From: Allocoleopsis franciscana PCC 7113
GTDB taxonomy: Bacteria; Cyanobacteriota; Cyanobacteriia; Cyanobacteriales; Coleofasciculaceae
Direction of reading: 5' to 3'
DNA length: 64,000 bases
Assembly (NCBI RefSeq): GCF_000317515.1
Contig: NC_019738.1
Span: 7,156,001 to 7,220,000, forward strand
Numbering within the stretch: position 1 is the first letter of the stretch; each line of letters starts with the position of its first letter. The notes under the pieces are model-generated. The model was not told where the DNA came from. It was given only the letters and a program-made list of their open reading frames with translations, and made no database searches. Positions 1 through 8,794 of the stretch are shown here, piece by piece. Position numbers and translations under genes: made by a program.

Positions 1-81
1 CGGTTCACAGAACTAGCCGTTCAAATCTGAATGCAAGCCTGCCTAGAGATTGAAGTTGTTAACGTTACTCAGGATTTTTTA

Positions 82-116
82 ACATCATCACCGTCATTCT
101 AGGGCGGTGATGATGT
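82..116 (-). terminator. Stem-loop downstream of M16 peptidase gene
   Basis: A perfect 12-bp inverted repeat (ACATCATCACCG at 82-93 and its complement at 105-116) with an 11-nt loop lies 11 bases past the stop of the minus-strand peptidase gene. On the minus strand the stem is followed by TTAAAAAATCC, so the expected U-run is missing. It is probably a terminator or RNA-stabilising hairpin. Confidence 0.5.
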
Positions 117-126
117 CAATGCAAAA

Positions 127-1419
127 CTAAACCATGGGTGTTGCCAAGGGATTGATGGCCTCAGCCGGGCCAACCAGGGATATATAAGGTTCCGTAAAGT
201 AACGAGTCGCCACGGCTTGAGCGATTTCTGGCGTAATATTGATGACATCTTGCTGAAACTGAGTATCGAACTCAATTCCTAACCCTAGAGTCTCATACCA
301 GCCATAGACTTGAGCTAATTGTGCATTTGTCTGTTTTCCCAGTGCATACTGACCGAGGAGTTTATTTTTGGCAGCTTGGAGTTCCTCATGACTGAGCAGC
401 GTTGAGCAAAGGCGTTCTATTTCTTTACGGAGTCCGAGGATAGCGGTTTCCGTATTCTCAGGTGCTGTACCCATATAGACGACGAATGTGGACGCTGACT
501 TGCGAGTGGGATAAAACGCAGATACATCATAAGCTAAACCTCGCTTTTCCCGCAGCTCAACAAATAAGCGACTGGAAAGCCCATTACCGAGGTAAGTATT
601 GAGCAATTTTAGAGTCGTATAGTCGGTATGGTACAAAGGTGAAGCCAAATAACCCAGCATCACAATCGACTGCTGTGTCTCTTGCGCTGTCATCACTTGT
701 GACGGCTGGGAGGTAATCGAGGGTAATTGTTGGGTCAATAGGGGCGTTTCGGGCGGCTGCCAATCGCCAAACACTCGCTCAACCTGAGCGACGGCTTCTT
801 CTGGGGTCACACGACCCACGACACTAATTACCATATTGTCGGGTCGAAAGTGAGTTTGATGAAACAATTCCAAGTCAGCACGATTGAGTTCAGAGACAGT
901 CGCTTCTGTCCCCAAAATCGAGAGTGAGTAGGGATGCTCTTGATACATTGCCTGCCGCAACTGGTCAAACGCAATGGTGAAGGGCTGCTCTTTTTGAGAG
1001 CGAATATCCTGAATAGCAAGGTACCGCTCTAGTTCGACTTCTTCTTCTGGGAAACTGGGGTGTAGCAACATTTGTCCCGCTAACTGCAATATCTCAGGCC
1101 AGTCGGTGGAAACGGTTTTCAGGGAAAGTAAAAAGTAATCGGTCGCTGTATCTGCACTGAGATTTGCTCCCACGGATTCGATTCGTTCCGCAATCTCTAC
1201 TGATGACAGTTGCTCTGTCCCCTTCGTAATCACGGCTGATAGGAGGTGAGAGAGTCCTGCTTTTTCTCGCGGTTCCCACTGACTCCCCGCTCGCATAAAC
1301 AGGCGTGTGGCAATAATATCTGCGGCAGAATTTTCGATGGCGAGGACAACGATGCCGTTATCGAGAACCGTGCGATGAATAAGCGGTTGTTGGGGTAAAA
1401 AGGTGACAGTTTGAGGCAT
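127..1419 (-). CDS. M16 family peptidase-like protein, catalytically inactive subunit
   Basis: This 430-residue protein has the M16B (mitochondrial processing peptidase/PqqL-like) two-domain layout. The HxxEH zinc site is degenerate: residues 58-62 read HLLSA, and the distal glutamate segment reads LAIQDI instead of the usual VLEEI. It should therefore not bind zinc or cleave by itself. It keeps the Arg/Tyr pair in the C-terminal half (RGLAYDV), which in bacterial M16B heterodimers is supplied by the inactive partner and binds substrate. A catalytically complete M16 protein is encoded on the same strand at 3501-4787, and the two probably form an active/inactive heterodimer. A HEAT-repeat gene on the opposite strand lies between them. 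No signal peptide is evident. Family assignment is firm; the substrate is unknown. Confidence 0.93.
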   Translation of the reverse strand: MPQTVTFLPQQPLIHRTVLDNGIVVLAIENSAADIIATRLFMRAGSQWEPREKAGLSHLLSAVITKGTEQLSSVEIAERIESVGANLSADTATDYFLLSLKTVSTDWPEILQLAGQMLLHPSFPEEEVELERYLAIQDIRSQKEQPFTIAFDQLRQAMYQEHPYSLSILGTEATVSELNRADLELFHQTHFRPDNMVISVVGRVTPEEAVAQVERVFGDWQPPETPLLTQQLPSITSQPSQVMTAQETQQSIVMLGYLASPLYHTDYTTLKLLNTYLGNGLSSRLFVELREKRGLAYDVSAFYPTRKSASTFVVYMGTAPENTETAILGLRKEIERLCSTLLSHEELQAAKNKLLGQYALGKQTNAQLAQVYGWYETLGLGIEFDTQFQQDVINITPEIAQAVATRYFTEPYISLVGPAEAINPLATPMV

Positions 1420-1684
1420 TATGATGTTTGTCAGGGGTTAAAAGTGAGAAAGTTGAGGATGAAAAACGAGGCTGACTCCTATCTGAAGCTTAGGCTGTAT
1501 CATCAATTAAATAAATCTCCCACCCAGAATGGTAAACATTTAAAACATCTGTGTAGCCTGCGGCAAGCCAAGGAAAGTGCTACATCTGTGCCTCTATTGT
1601 TAAAAAATTCCAAATCTATATTGATGTCAGAAGTCTATTGAACCTCAGCTACTTTTATAACAAAATTCCAAATTCTAGAATCCT

Positions 1685-3451
1685 ATGAATTCTCGAATAA
1701 GCTTGGCTTTGAGCCTGTTAACAATCCTGACTTTCCTGGCTGACAAGACACCTGCCACGGCTCAAAGGGAAACGTTTAGCTCCCCTCCATCGGTGCCAGC
1801 TAAGCCGGGGAATCGGGAGACTGCCAAACCAATCGTTGTTGCCGAGTTAGTGGAACAACTCCGCACGGCGGATGTTGAAGAGCGTCGGAAAATTATTCAA
1901 CAACTGAGCAATACCGAACAAAATATTGTGCCAGCATTGGTTAGAGCGATGGAAGAACCCGATCCTCTGGTCAAAAGTGGCGTGGCAGAAGTGCTGGGAA
2001 ATCTCACGGATGCCGCAGTGCCAGCTATTCCTGAATTGATTGAGATGATGAACGATGGGCGAAGAGCGATCGTGCCAGCGTCGTCCATCTCCCGATCTTA
2101 TCTTTCTCCTCCTCCTCTTCCGACTCTTCCTCCTCCTGTTTCTGTTTTTGCCCCATCCTCCTCTGCAACTGTTCAAGAGCGGCGCAGTCCATCTACCCCT
2201 CCCCAAAACCCCGAAAACCTGCTGCGGATTACAGCGATAGCGGCGCTGGGAAAAATTGGTTTACCCGCGAGAACATTAGCCACACCACCCCTAACCCAAG
2301 CATTGCAAGATGCCGATCCTTGGGTAAAGCTCAATGCCACATGGGCACTTTCCGAAATCGGAGCCTCTGTACCCATACTGTCTCACTGGTTAGAAGCCTT
2401 ACAACACCCTGATCCCAACCTGCGTCGCAGTGCAGCGGACATTTTTCAAGACTCACGCTCACTCCTGCGTAAAGTATTGGGAGCGGAAGCGAATGCTAGC
2501 ACTATTGCCCAGTTGCTCAGTGCACTTAAAGATGACGATTTTACGGTTCGGAATGCCGCCAGCGACGGGTTAAAGTTACTGGGGACAGGGGCATTACCAG
2601 GATTAATCCAAGGGTTAAAAGCACCAGAGCCAATTGTTCGCTTGGAGGCAGCTCAACTGATAGGCAATCTAGGGGGGGCGGCTCAGTCAGCGGTTCCTGA
2701 ACTGGTGGCACTACTAGGGGATACTGGGCGTTATGTGCCACCCACCTCAAACCAATACGGCTTGTTTTCACGCTTGCCTTTACGCCCTTTGCCCCGGTTT
2801 TTGCGTACACAGCAATACTCCCCTGTTCCTGATAACCCTGAGCAACTGGTGCGAGTCAATGCCGCTATTGCTCTGGGTCAGCTGGGCGATCGCAGCGCGA
2901 TTCCTGCCCTGACGACTGCCCTCAAAGATAATAATCCTTGGATGCAGCTTGCCACTGGGTGGGCATTACTCCGGTTGGGACAGACTCAAGGTTTACCTGT
3001 TGTCGGGCGATTGGTGCAGTACCCTGATCGATCCATTCAGCGGGAGGCACTGTCTCAGTTGCAGGGCTATGGTTCACAGTCCACACCTTATATTCTGCCC
3101 TACTACAAAGCGCGATTAGAGTCTGCTGATGATAACGAGCGCAATGGTGCAATTATTCAGGTTGGGAAGTTTGGACCAGCCGCGTTGGATCTGGTACCCA
3201 AACTCCGGACAATGCTTGTAGGCAACCAGAAAAACTCGCCGGGGTATGCAGCGACAATTCTGGGGCAAATTGCGCGGGATACGGCTGTTGCTTGGCACAA
3301 TGGCAGTCTTTCAGCGAAGCAACGGCAACAAGCGATCGCTGAATTGACCAAGGTTCTGAATATCATGCAGGCTCCCAAGGCTCGGTTTAACCGTGAACCC
3401 GTTGAGCGCGTCCGCAATGCCCTCACTAAGCTCCGAGGTGTTACCCCTTAG
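1685..3451 (+). CDS. HEAT-repeat protein with signal peptide
   Basis: This 588-residue protein starts with a Sec-type signal (about residues 1-26, ending ATAQ) and is otherwise built of HEAT-like helical pairs such as VPALVRAMEEPDPLVK and VRLEAAQLIGNLGG. Two non-helical linkers interrupt it: a proline/serine-rich stretch near residues 137-180, and a proline/arginine-rich stretch near 350-385. Each is followed by a similar motif (NPENLLRITAIAALGKIG and NPEQLVRVNAAIALGQLG), which points to an internal duplication. HEAT solenoids act as protein-binding scaffolds; this one would act in the periplasm or outside the cell. It sits divergently from the inactive M16 gene (265 bp between them) and convergently to the active one. 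Function beyond scaffolding is unknown. Confidence 0.88.
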   Translation: MNSRISLALSLLTILTFLADKTPATAQRETFSSPPSVPAKPGNRETAKPIVVAELVEQLRTADVEERRKIIQQLSNTEQNIVPALVRAMEEPDPLVKSGVAEVLGNLTDAAVPAIPELIEMMNDGRRAIVPASSISRSYLSPPPLPTLPPPVSVFAPSSSATVQERRSPSTPPQNPENLLRITAIAALGKIGLPARTLATPPLTQALQDADPWVKLNATWALSEIGASVPILSHWLEALQHPDPNLRRSAADIFQDSRSLLRKVLGAEANASTIAQLLSALKDDDFTVRNAASDGLKLLGTGALPGLIQGLKAPEPIVRLEAAQLIGNLGGAAQSAVPELVALLGDTGRYVPPTSNQYGLFSRLPLRPLPRFLRTQQYSPVPDNPEQLVRVNAAIALGQLGDRSAIPALTTALKDNNPWMQLATGWALLRLGQTQGLPVVGRLVQYPDRSIQREALSQLQGYGSQSTPYILPYYKARLESADDNERNGAIIQVGKFGPAALDLVPKLRTMLVGNQKNSPGYAATILGQIARDTAVAWHNGSLSAKQRQQAIAELTKVLNIMQAPKARFNREPVERVRNALTKLRGVTP

Positions 3452-3500
3452 TTGGTGTGAGTGATGCCTCTATGGTTGACACGCCCTAGATTTTTAAGTT

Positions 3501-4787
3501 TCAACCCATCTCCTCCTCTGTCATGGGTTTCATAACTGTAACAGCGTAGTGATGAGGAGAAAGATATTGTTGTGCCAAGTGCATTAAATCCGATACCGTA
3601 AACGTCTGAATTTGCTTAGGATAAGTTACGGCAATATCTGCTGTGGCAATCGTGTTGTAGTAACCATAGAGACCCGCTAACTGACTCGCTGTTTCTGTGG
3701 AAAAGGTATAGTCATTACAGAGCAAGCGCTGGCAGCGGCTGAGTTCTCGTGGTGAGAGGGGTTCTTTCTGCAATTGAAACAAGCGATCGCAGATTAGCTC
3801 TTCGACTTGTTCCAAATATTGTGGCTCCAAGCAGGCACTAATGGTAAACAAACTCGAATCCCGTTGCAGTGAGAAATTACTCCCAATGCTCAATACTAAT
3901 CGTTGCTCTTCCCGCAATTCTCGCACCAAGCGAGAAGACCGTCCATCGGCGAGGAGTACAGACAGTAAATCTAAGCCATAAGCATCCCGCAATTGGTCTA
4001 CACTCGGTCCCACCCAAGCCATCAACAAACGAGCCTGCTCTAGGCGCGGCAAATACAGTTCCTGACGACGAACGCCTGTAATGGGGGGTTCTGCCTGTAC
4101 CTCAAATGGCGGGCACTCCATGGGGGTAGGAAAGTCTTGAAACGACTCGTTGATTAAATTTAACGCCGATTCTTGGTCAACCCCACCCACAATCACTACC
4201 GTCATATTTTCGGGTTGGTAGTGAGTAGAGTGGAAGCAGCGCATCTGATGCGCGGAGTTGGTCATCAGGTGTTCTTCCGTTCCCAGAACCGAGCGTCCGT
4301 AGGGATGACGCTGATAAACGCTTTCACTCAAAGCCTGAAATCCCAACCAATCCGGATTGTCGTAGCAGGCATGAATTTCTTCTAAAACCACATCCCGTTC
4401 CCGGTCAAATTCCTCTTCAGGGATGGCTGGGTGTAAGAGCAAGTCTGCCAGAGGCGGTAAGGTATCTTTTAAGTACTGAGCCGCTGTAGTGATAAAAAAG
4501 TGAGCATAATCGTGGCTAGTGGCGGCATTGGAGACACCCCCACGACTTTCAATCACCATGTCGAACACACCGGGCGCGAATCGTTCGCTGCCTTTAAAGA
4601 TCATGTGTTCCAGGAAGTGTGCCATCCCAGACCATTGGTCAGGTTCTGTACTGGCACCCGCTCTTACCCACACATCGACGACCACAACGGGCGTCGCTGG
4701 CAGGTGCTGATAGATTACAGTCAGTCCATTCGCCAGCCTGAAGACATCAGCAGGAAATTTTGAAGCAATCAGCGGCTCAGTTAACAA
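3501..4787 (-). CDS. M16 family zinc peptidase, active subunit
   Basis: This 428-residue M16B metallopeptidase keeps the full zinc site: HFLEH at residues 57-61 (two His ligands and the catalytic Glu) and a distal Glu in VLEEI near 136-137, at the family's normal spacing. The two-domain length is normal. Its partner is probably the zinc-less homologue at 127-1419. Such pairs are usually adjacent; here a HEAT-repeat gene on the other strand lies between them. The chosen ATG gives MLTEPL; no signal peptide is seen, so a cytoplasmic location is likely. In the family these enzymes degrade or process short unstructured peptides; the natural substrate here cannot be read from sequence. Confidence 0.95.
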   Translation of the reverse strand: MLTEPLIASKFPADVFRLANGLTVIYQHLPATPVVVVDVWVRAGASTEPDQWSGMAHFLEHMIFKGSERFAPGVFDMVIESRGGVSNAATSHDYAHFFITTAAQYLKDTLPPLADLLLHPAIPEEEFDRERDVVLEEIHACYDNPDWLGFQALSESVYQRHPYGRSVLGTEEHLMTNSAHQMRCFHSTHYQPENMTVVIVGGVDQESALNLINESFQDFPTPMECPPFEVQAEPPITGVRRQELYLPRLEQARLLMAWVGPSVDQLRDAYGLDLLSVLLADGRSSRLVRELREEQRLVLSIGSNFSLQRDSSLFTISACLEPQYLEQVEELICDRLFQLQKEPLSPRELSRCQRLLCNDYTFSTETASQLAGLYGYYNTIATADIAVTYPKQIQTFTVSDLMHLAQQYLSPHHYAVTVMKPMTEEEMG

Positions 4788-4930
4788 TTTTTCTAATCTC
4801 AGCTCTGTCGGTAATTTAAATTAGTTTATATTAAGGCCTGATGAATGCAGTAGTCCCATTGTGGTGATATGCGGATAAAATCACGGGAAGCTTGAGCAGG
4901 GATCGCTACTAGGCTAGCATCCCTTCCTGT

Positions 4931-4965
4931 AAAAAAACCCTCAGTCTCTTAAGACAGGAGGGTTT
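4931..4965 (-). terminator. Intrinsic terminator of the candidate ncRNA
   Basis: On the minus strand AAACCCTC (4958-4965) pairs with GAGGGTTT (4935-4942), with an inner GTCT/AGAC stem, and runs directly into a T tract (4931-4937). This is a textbook rho-independent terminator for leftward transcription. No leftward protein-coding gene ends here. Confidence 0.8.
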
Positions 4966-5165
4966 GATGGATTACAGATTCCCCGAAACGCCGTTTTACC
5001 TCAGTTTATGACCTGGATTACCAGGGGGGTACCGTGGGTATCTCGTTTAAAGTTTCCGAGTACATGCCCGGTCTACTGCCACAAGACGACTTGGTTCCCT
5101 TTTTCATAAAGTCAAGATCAAAAAACACTATTGGCAGTCACCAACGTTTTAGTAGAATCTGTAAC
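4931..5165 (-). ncRNA. Candidate structured non-coding RNA
   Basis: Roughly 235 nt on the minus strand has a sigma70-like promoter just upstream, a strong intrinsic terminator at its end and no convincing ORF. The inferred 5' and 3' ends pair: GAATCTGTAA near the 3' end (4972-4981) is the exact complement of TTACAGATTC near the 5' end (5155-5164), followed inward by AAACG/CGTTT (5145-5149 with 4986-4990). Inside are further helices: ACTGCCA/TGGCAGT (5075-5081 with 5132-5138), an imperfect hairpin (5036-5069), and CCTGG/CCAGG with a 4-nt loop (5012-5025). A closed multibranched fold with its own promoter and terminator fits an independent sRNA. Length and end-to-end pairing allow 6S RNA as one possibility, but I do not recognise the family. 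RNase P, tmRNA and SRP RNA signatures were not seen. Confidence 0.55.
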
Positions 5166-5171
5166 TTATCC

Positions 5172-5199
5172 ATTGTAACCATTTATCCTAGAATGACCA
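5172..5199 (-). promoter_or_regulatory. Sigma70-like promoter of the candidate ncRNA
   Basis: On the minus strand TGGTCA (5194-5199, 4 of 6 matches to TTGACA) is separated by 16 bases from TACAAT (5172-5177, 5 of 6 matches to TATAAT). A start near 5165 would place the first base at the start of the closing helix of the predicted RNA. Confidence 0.45.
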
Positions 5200-5467
5200 C
5201 ACTAGACAGGCAGCTCTGACTCCTGAAGAGTGCTGGAAACTCTTTGGGCATGGGAGAGTGGAGGATGGGTATGGAGGAGAACGTTTTTCGGAATCCCCTT
5301 AAAAACGATGATTCACCGCAATTTTCGCTGTAGAATCGATACGACGAAAGAAAAGCGGCTTCAAGTATTATTCCAGTCTTTAGCTTGACTAGCTTAACCC
5401 TCACCCCTTGACAATCGCTCACCGCCATTTTCTCTATCTGATTACAGAATCGGGACAGGCAGTTCAG

Positions 5468-5953
5468 ATGTCTATTCATCGTCCCAGTTCCTTTGTTGTC
5501 CAGAATTTAGAGCGCGTTTTACCCGATTGGAATTTGCCCATTTTGTGGGTGGTGATTGTTTTGCAGCAAGCTCGATATGAACTGGTGGAAATCACGCCTG
5601 AGAGTGAGCAAGAAAAAGAGCGGTTAAGGGAGAAGTTTTTACGCTTTGGTTTTGAGGTGGCGTTTAGTTTACGCGATCGCGGATTTTTGAGTAACCTGAT
5701 TGACCCTCGGACTGGCTATCCCTTGTTATCACGCCCCGGAGAAATTCTCCACGATGATACGGCTGTCGTTAAAGCCCTGTTGGGTTTGCCTGTGATTCGC
5801 AACCGTTGCTGTGTGTTAGAGCATCCGGTTTGGGGCAAAGCCGTTTATCCGAGTACTTTACTCACCTCAGCCCCTCCACCTGTAATCGAGCCTATCCTGA
5901 AACAGGTTGGAGCTCAACAGGGTTGGAATGAATTAAACACACTAATTAAATAG
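5468..5953 (+). CDS. MMADHC-like (methylmalonic aciduria and homocystinuria type D) family protein
   Basis: From the ATG this is a 161-residue protein matching the cyanobacterial family annotated as methylmalonic aciduria and homocystinuria type D protein. Recognisable parts are the N-terminal IHRPSSFVVQNLERVLPDW, a central strand-helix region, and LEHPVWGKAVYP near the C-terminus. The human homologue MMADHC traffics cobalamin; the cyanobacterial role is not established. An in-frame TTG at 5408 would add 20 residues (ending TESGQAVQ); neither start has a strong ribosome-binding site. The 3' end overlaps the end of the convergent potassium-channel gene by 12 bp. Family call is moderately firm; function is inferred. 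Confidence 0.8.
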   Translation: MSIHRPSSFVVQNLERVLPDWNLPILWVVIVLQQARYELVEITPESEQEKERLREKFLRFGFEVAFSLRDRGFLSNLIDPRTGYPLLSRPGEILHDDTAVVKALLGLPVIRNRCCVLEHPVWGKAVYPSTLLTSAPPPVIEPILKQVGAQQGWNELNTLIK

Positions 5954-7009
5954 CTTAGGCTTTCGCAGATGACGGGAATGCAGGGGACTGAGGATGCGGT
6001 TGAGTTGGCGCAGTTGTTCGGCTGTCCCCAAGCAAATTAACACATCTCCCGGCAATAACTGAGTGTCAGCCGTTGGCCCGGCAATCAGACTGCCATTCAC
6101 CCGACGAATGGCGAGAACTAAGGCACCACATTGCGATCGCAGTCGCGCTTCTCTGAGGGTTTGTCCCACCATCGGACTCGTTTGAGGATCGAGCAAAAAC
6201 TCTTCCAAATAAAAAGCGCGATCGCGCCCCGTGAGAATCCCATCCATAAAATCTAGCACTTGGGGTCTGAGCGCCGCCGCCGCCATCCGTTTGCCACCTG
6301 TAATATAGGGAGAGACGACGGCATCCGCCCCAGCACGTTGTAGCTTTTGTACTGCTTCTTCTGTACTCGCACGAGCGATCGCCCGAATGTTGGGATTGAG
6401 AGTTTTGGCAGACAGCACCGTGTAGAGATTTTCCGCATCCGAAGGAAGCGCTGCCACCAAACAGATAGCTCGTTCAATTCCCACTTTAAACAGCGTGTCA
6501 TCTAACGTGGCATCCCCCTGAAAAGCCACATAACCCAATTCCTGAGCCTCCTCTACCTGATCCGCCTGAGAATCGACCGTGACAAAGGAGATATCCTCAG
6601 TCTTAAATTCCAGCGCAATCTGACGCCCAGTACGCCCAAACCCACACAGAATGTAATGGTCTGTTAAAGTATCTAACAATCGCCGTCGTTGCCTCAATCG
6701 AATTCCTTCTTGAAAGTAGCCCTGAATCAAAGCTTCTGTAAACCGATTGACGATATAACCAATGGTGATTACCCCCATCAAAATCAGGGAGATCGTAAAC
6801 AACCGTCCCCGTTCACCTAAAGGATTGGTTTCGCTATAGCCAACCGTTGCCAGAGTAATCACAGTCATATACAGTGCATCTGACCATGACCAGCCTTCTA
6901 CCAGGCGGTACCATAGTGTACCGACTCCGGCAACTCCTAACAGAGCAATGACTCCAGCAATTAACTCGTTACGGAGGCGTCGATATTTTTGTTCAAGCGT
7001 TGAATACAC
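5942..7009 (-). CDS. Potassium channel with TrkA-N/TrkA-C (RCK) domains
   Basis: This 355-residue protein is a two-TM potassium channel fused to a regulatory RCK module. TM1 is about residues 15-34, a pore helix follows, then the selectivity filter TVGYS (55-59) and TM2 (about 70-90). The cytoplasmic TrkA-N Rossmann domain has the nucleotide motif GFGRTG (123-128), followed by a TrkA-C domain near the C-terminus. MthK/Kch-type channels assemble as tetramers in the plasma membrane, and their RCK rings gate on NAD(H), ATP or divalent cations; the ligand here is unknown. The filter has TVGYS where most K+ channels have TVGYG, a variant common in prokaryotic members of this group. Confidence 0.93.
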   Translation of the reverse strand: MYSTLEQKYRRLRNELIAGVIALLGVAGVGTLWYRLVEGWSWSDALYMTVITLATVGYSETNPLGERGRLFTISLILMGVITIGYIVNRFTEALIQGYFQEGIRLRQRRRLLDTLTDHYILCGFGRTGRQIALEFKTEDISFVTVDSQADQVEEAQELGYVAFQGDATLDDTLFKVGIERAICLVAALPSDAENLYTVLSAKTLNPNIRAIARASTEEAVQKLQRAGADAVVSPYITGGKRMAAAALRPQVLDFMDGILTGRDRAFYLEEFLLDPQTSPMVGQTLREARLRSQCGALVLAIRRVNGSLIAGPTADTQLLPGDVLICLGTAEQLRQLNRILSPLHSRHLRKPKLFN

Positions 7010-7389
7010 CGCCTGTTATTACTTTTTATTGAGATGGATGAAGTCAGAAGTTTTAAGAATACACCATCCTAAAATTGTTGAGATTAAGGCAGTAGCGTAG
7101 CCATCAGTATCCCTAAATTGATCGATAGTATTCCTCAATGCAGATTTCTTTTGTCAAGGTTTGCTAGCAAAACCAGACGCATGAAGGGATGAAGTACCTC
7201 TAGATTGCCGTTTCCCTCGATAAGATAAAGTACATGTAATTCAAACTGTCAGTGAGGACTAATTGTTAGGACAGGTTTAGACTACTTCCCTGGTTTGCCT
7301 GTAGCTTACTGGCGCTAGAACTTGACCAAAACCTATCCCATCCGTCCTCAAAAAATTTATCATCTAAAACTTCGATAAGGATTAAATTA
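7010..7389. other. Intergenic region between divergent channel gene and argD
   Basis: These 380 bases separate two divergently transcribed genes and must hold both promoters. I saw no convincing ORF or long hairpin and no clear NtcA (GTA-N8-TAC) site. The last 70 bases before the argD GTG codon are A/T-rich. Confidence 0.6.
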
Positions 7390-8670
7390 GTGAGTCTAGA
7401 CACTCTTCCCATCCCCTCAATCCCAACCGAGTCAGCCTCAGCAATGTCTACCCCCTTTGACGCCGCTGACTTTGACGCTAGTGTGATGTCTACCTACGGG
7501 CGCTTTCCCATTGCCCTAGAACGGGGAGAAGGTTGTCGCCTTTGGGATACCGAAGGACGCGAATATCTTGACTTTGTTGCTGGGATTGCTACTTGCACTC
7601 TCGGACACGCTCACCCTGCCCTAATCGAAGCCGTGACGCAGCAAATTCAAAAACTGCACCACGTTTCTAACTTGTACTACATTCCAGAGCAAGGGGCATT
7701 AGCGAAGTGGATTATTGAGCATTCTTGTGCGGATCGAGTCTTTTTCTGCAACTCTGGAGCAGAGGCTAACGAAGGGGCAATCAAGCTGGCGCGGAAGTAT
7801 GCTCACACGGTATTAGACATTGAAAAGCCGGTGATTTTGACCGCCCACGCCAGTTTCCACGGGCGGACGCTAGCGACGATTACTGCCACCGGTCAGCCGA
7901 AGTACCAGAAGAACTTTGACCCCTTGATGCCAGGGTTCCACTACGTCCCTTACAACGATATTAAGGCGATCGAGAATGCGGTTACCGATATCGACGAGGG
8001 CAACCAACGGGTCGCGGCGATTTTGATGGAACCCTTACAAGGAGAAGGCGGTGTCCGTCCGGGAGAGTTGGAATACTTCCTGCGATTGCGGAAAATCTGT
8101 GATGATACAGGCATCCTGCTGATTTTGGATGAAGTACAGGTAGGCATGGGTCGCACGGGCAAGTATTGGGGGTATGAGAATCTGGGGATCGAGCCGGATA
8201 TCTTTACCAGTGCCAAGGGATTAGCGGGAGGTATCCCGATCGGCGCGATGATGTGTAAGAAGTTCTGCGACGTGTTCCAACCGGGTGACCATGCCAGTAC
8301 CTTTGGCGGGAATCCCTTTGCCAGCGCCGCCGCGATCGCTGTAGCTCAAACCTTAGAGCAAGAGAATATTCTCCACAACGTACAGGAACGTGGTGAGCAA
8401 CTGCGAGCAAGACTCAGAGCGATCGCCACTAAATATCCTCATCTGTTTACTGAAGTGCGGGGCTGGGGTCTAATTAATGGCATGGAACTCAATGCCGATA
8501 TCGAGCTGACTTCAGTTGATGTTGTAAAAGCGGCAATGGAACAGGGGTTGTTGCTCGTGCCAGCCGGCCCTAAGGTGATTCGCTTTGTGCCACCGCTAAT
8601 TGTCTCGGCCCAAGAAGTTGATCAAGCCGCTCAAGTGTTGGAGCAAGCGATCGCAACCTTAGCCTTGTAG
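7390..8670 (+). CDS. argD: Acetylornithine aminotransferase
   Basis: This 426-residue class III PLP aminotransferase is close to ArgD, which makes N-acetylornithine from N-acetylglutamate semialdehyde and glutamate in arginine synthesis. Seen motifs are FCNSGAEANEGAIKLARKY, ILDEVQVGMGRTGK, and the PLP lysine in TSAKGLAGG (residue 276 from the GTG). The N-terminus has a 30-residue extension before the conserved MSTYGRFPIALERG. The GTG at 7390 is the longest start and an in-frame ATG lies at 7444. It appears monocistronic, flanked by a divergent channel gene and a palindromic repeat downstream. Ornithine or succinylornithine aminotransferase activity cannot be excluded, but arginine biosynthesis is the expected role. 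Confidence 0.94.
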   Translation: MSLDTLPIPSIPTESASAMSTPFDAADFDASVMSTYGRFPIALERGEGCRLWDTEGREYLDFVAGIATCTLGHAHPALIEAVTQQIQKLHHVSNLYYIPEQGALAKWIIEHSCADRVFFCNSGAEANEGAIKLARKYAHTVLDIEKPVILTAHASFHGRTLATITATGQPKYQKNFDPLMPGFHYVPYNDIKAIENAVTDIDEGNQRVAAILMEPLQGEGGVRPGELEYFLRLRKICDDTGILLILDEVQVGMGRTGKYWGYENLGIEPDIFTSAKGLAGGIPIGAMMCKKFCDVFQPGDHASTFGGNPFASAAAIAVAQTLEQENILHNVQERGEQLRARLRAIATKYPHLFTEVRGWGLINGMELNADIELTSVDVVKAAMEQGLLLVPAGPKVIRFVPPLIVSAQEVDQAAQVLEQAIATLAL

Positions 8671-8709
8671 AGCGATCGATCAGGGATTTCCCAATCAAAA
8701 AATGTTCTT

Positions 8710-8777
8710 GTAGGGGCGGGTTAAGCGAATCAGTGAGTGGCACAAGCGATTCACTGAAGGACAAAACCCGCCCTTAC
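8710..8777. repeat. Palindromic interspersed element with GTAGGGGCG ends
   Basis: Near-complementary ends GTAGGGGCGGGTT (8710-8722) and AACCCGCCCTTAC (8765-8777) enclose a second complementary pair (TCAGTGA/TCACTGA), making a 68-bp hairpin 40 bases past the argD stop. A shorter relative with the same GTAGGGGCG end lies inside the STAND gene at 16614-16641. It resembles small non-coding cyanobacterial MITE/REP-like elements. It may also act as a terminator for argD and for the convergent SH3 gene. Confidence 0.65.
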
Positions 8778-8794
8778 TCAATTGTCCTGTGGCA

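Noticed and set aside
1411-1641. Rightward 76-codon frame between M16 and HEAT genes
   Set aside because: No domain, no ribosome-binding site, and it overlaps the start of the M16 gene.
4931-5165. RNase P RNA, tmRNA or SRP RNA as identity of the candidate ncRNA
   Set aside because: The conserved P4-type GAGGAAAGTC block, a tRNA-like 3' end, and the GGAAGGAAGCAG signature of bacterial SRP RNA were not found on the minus strand.
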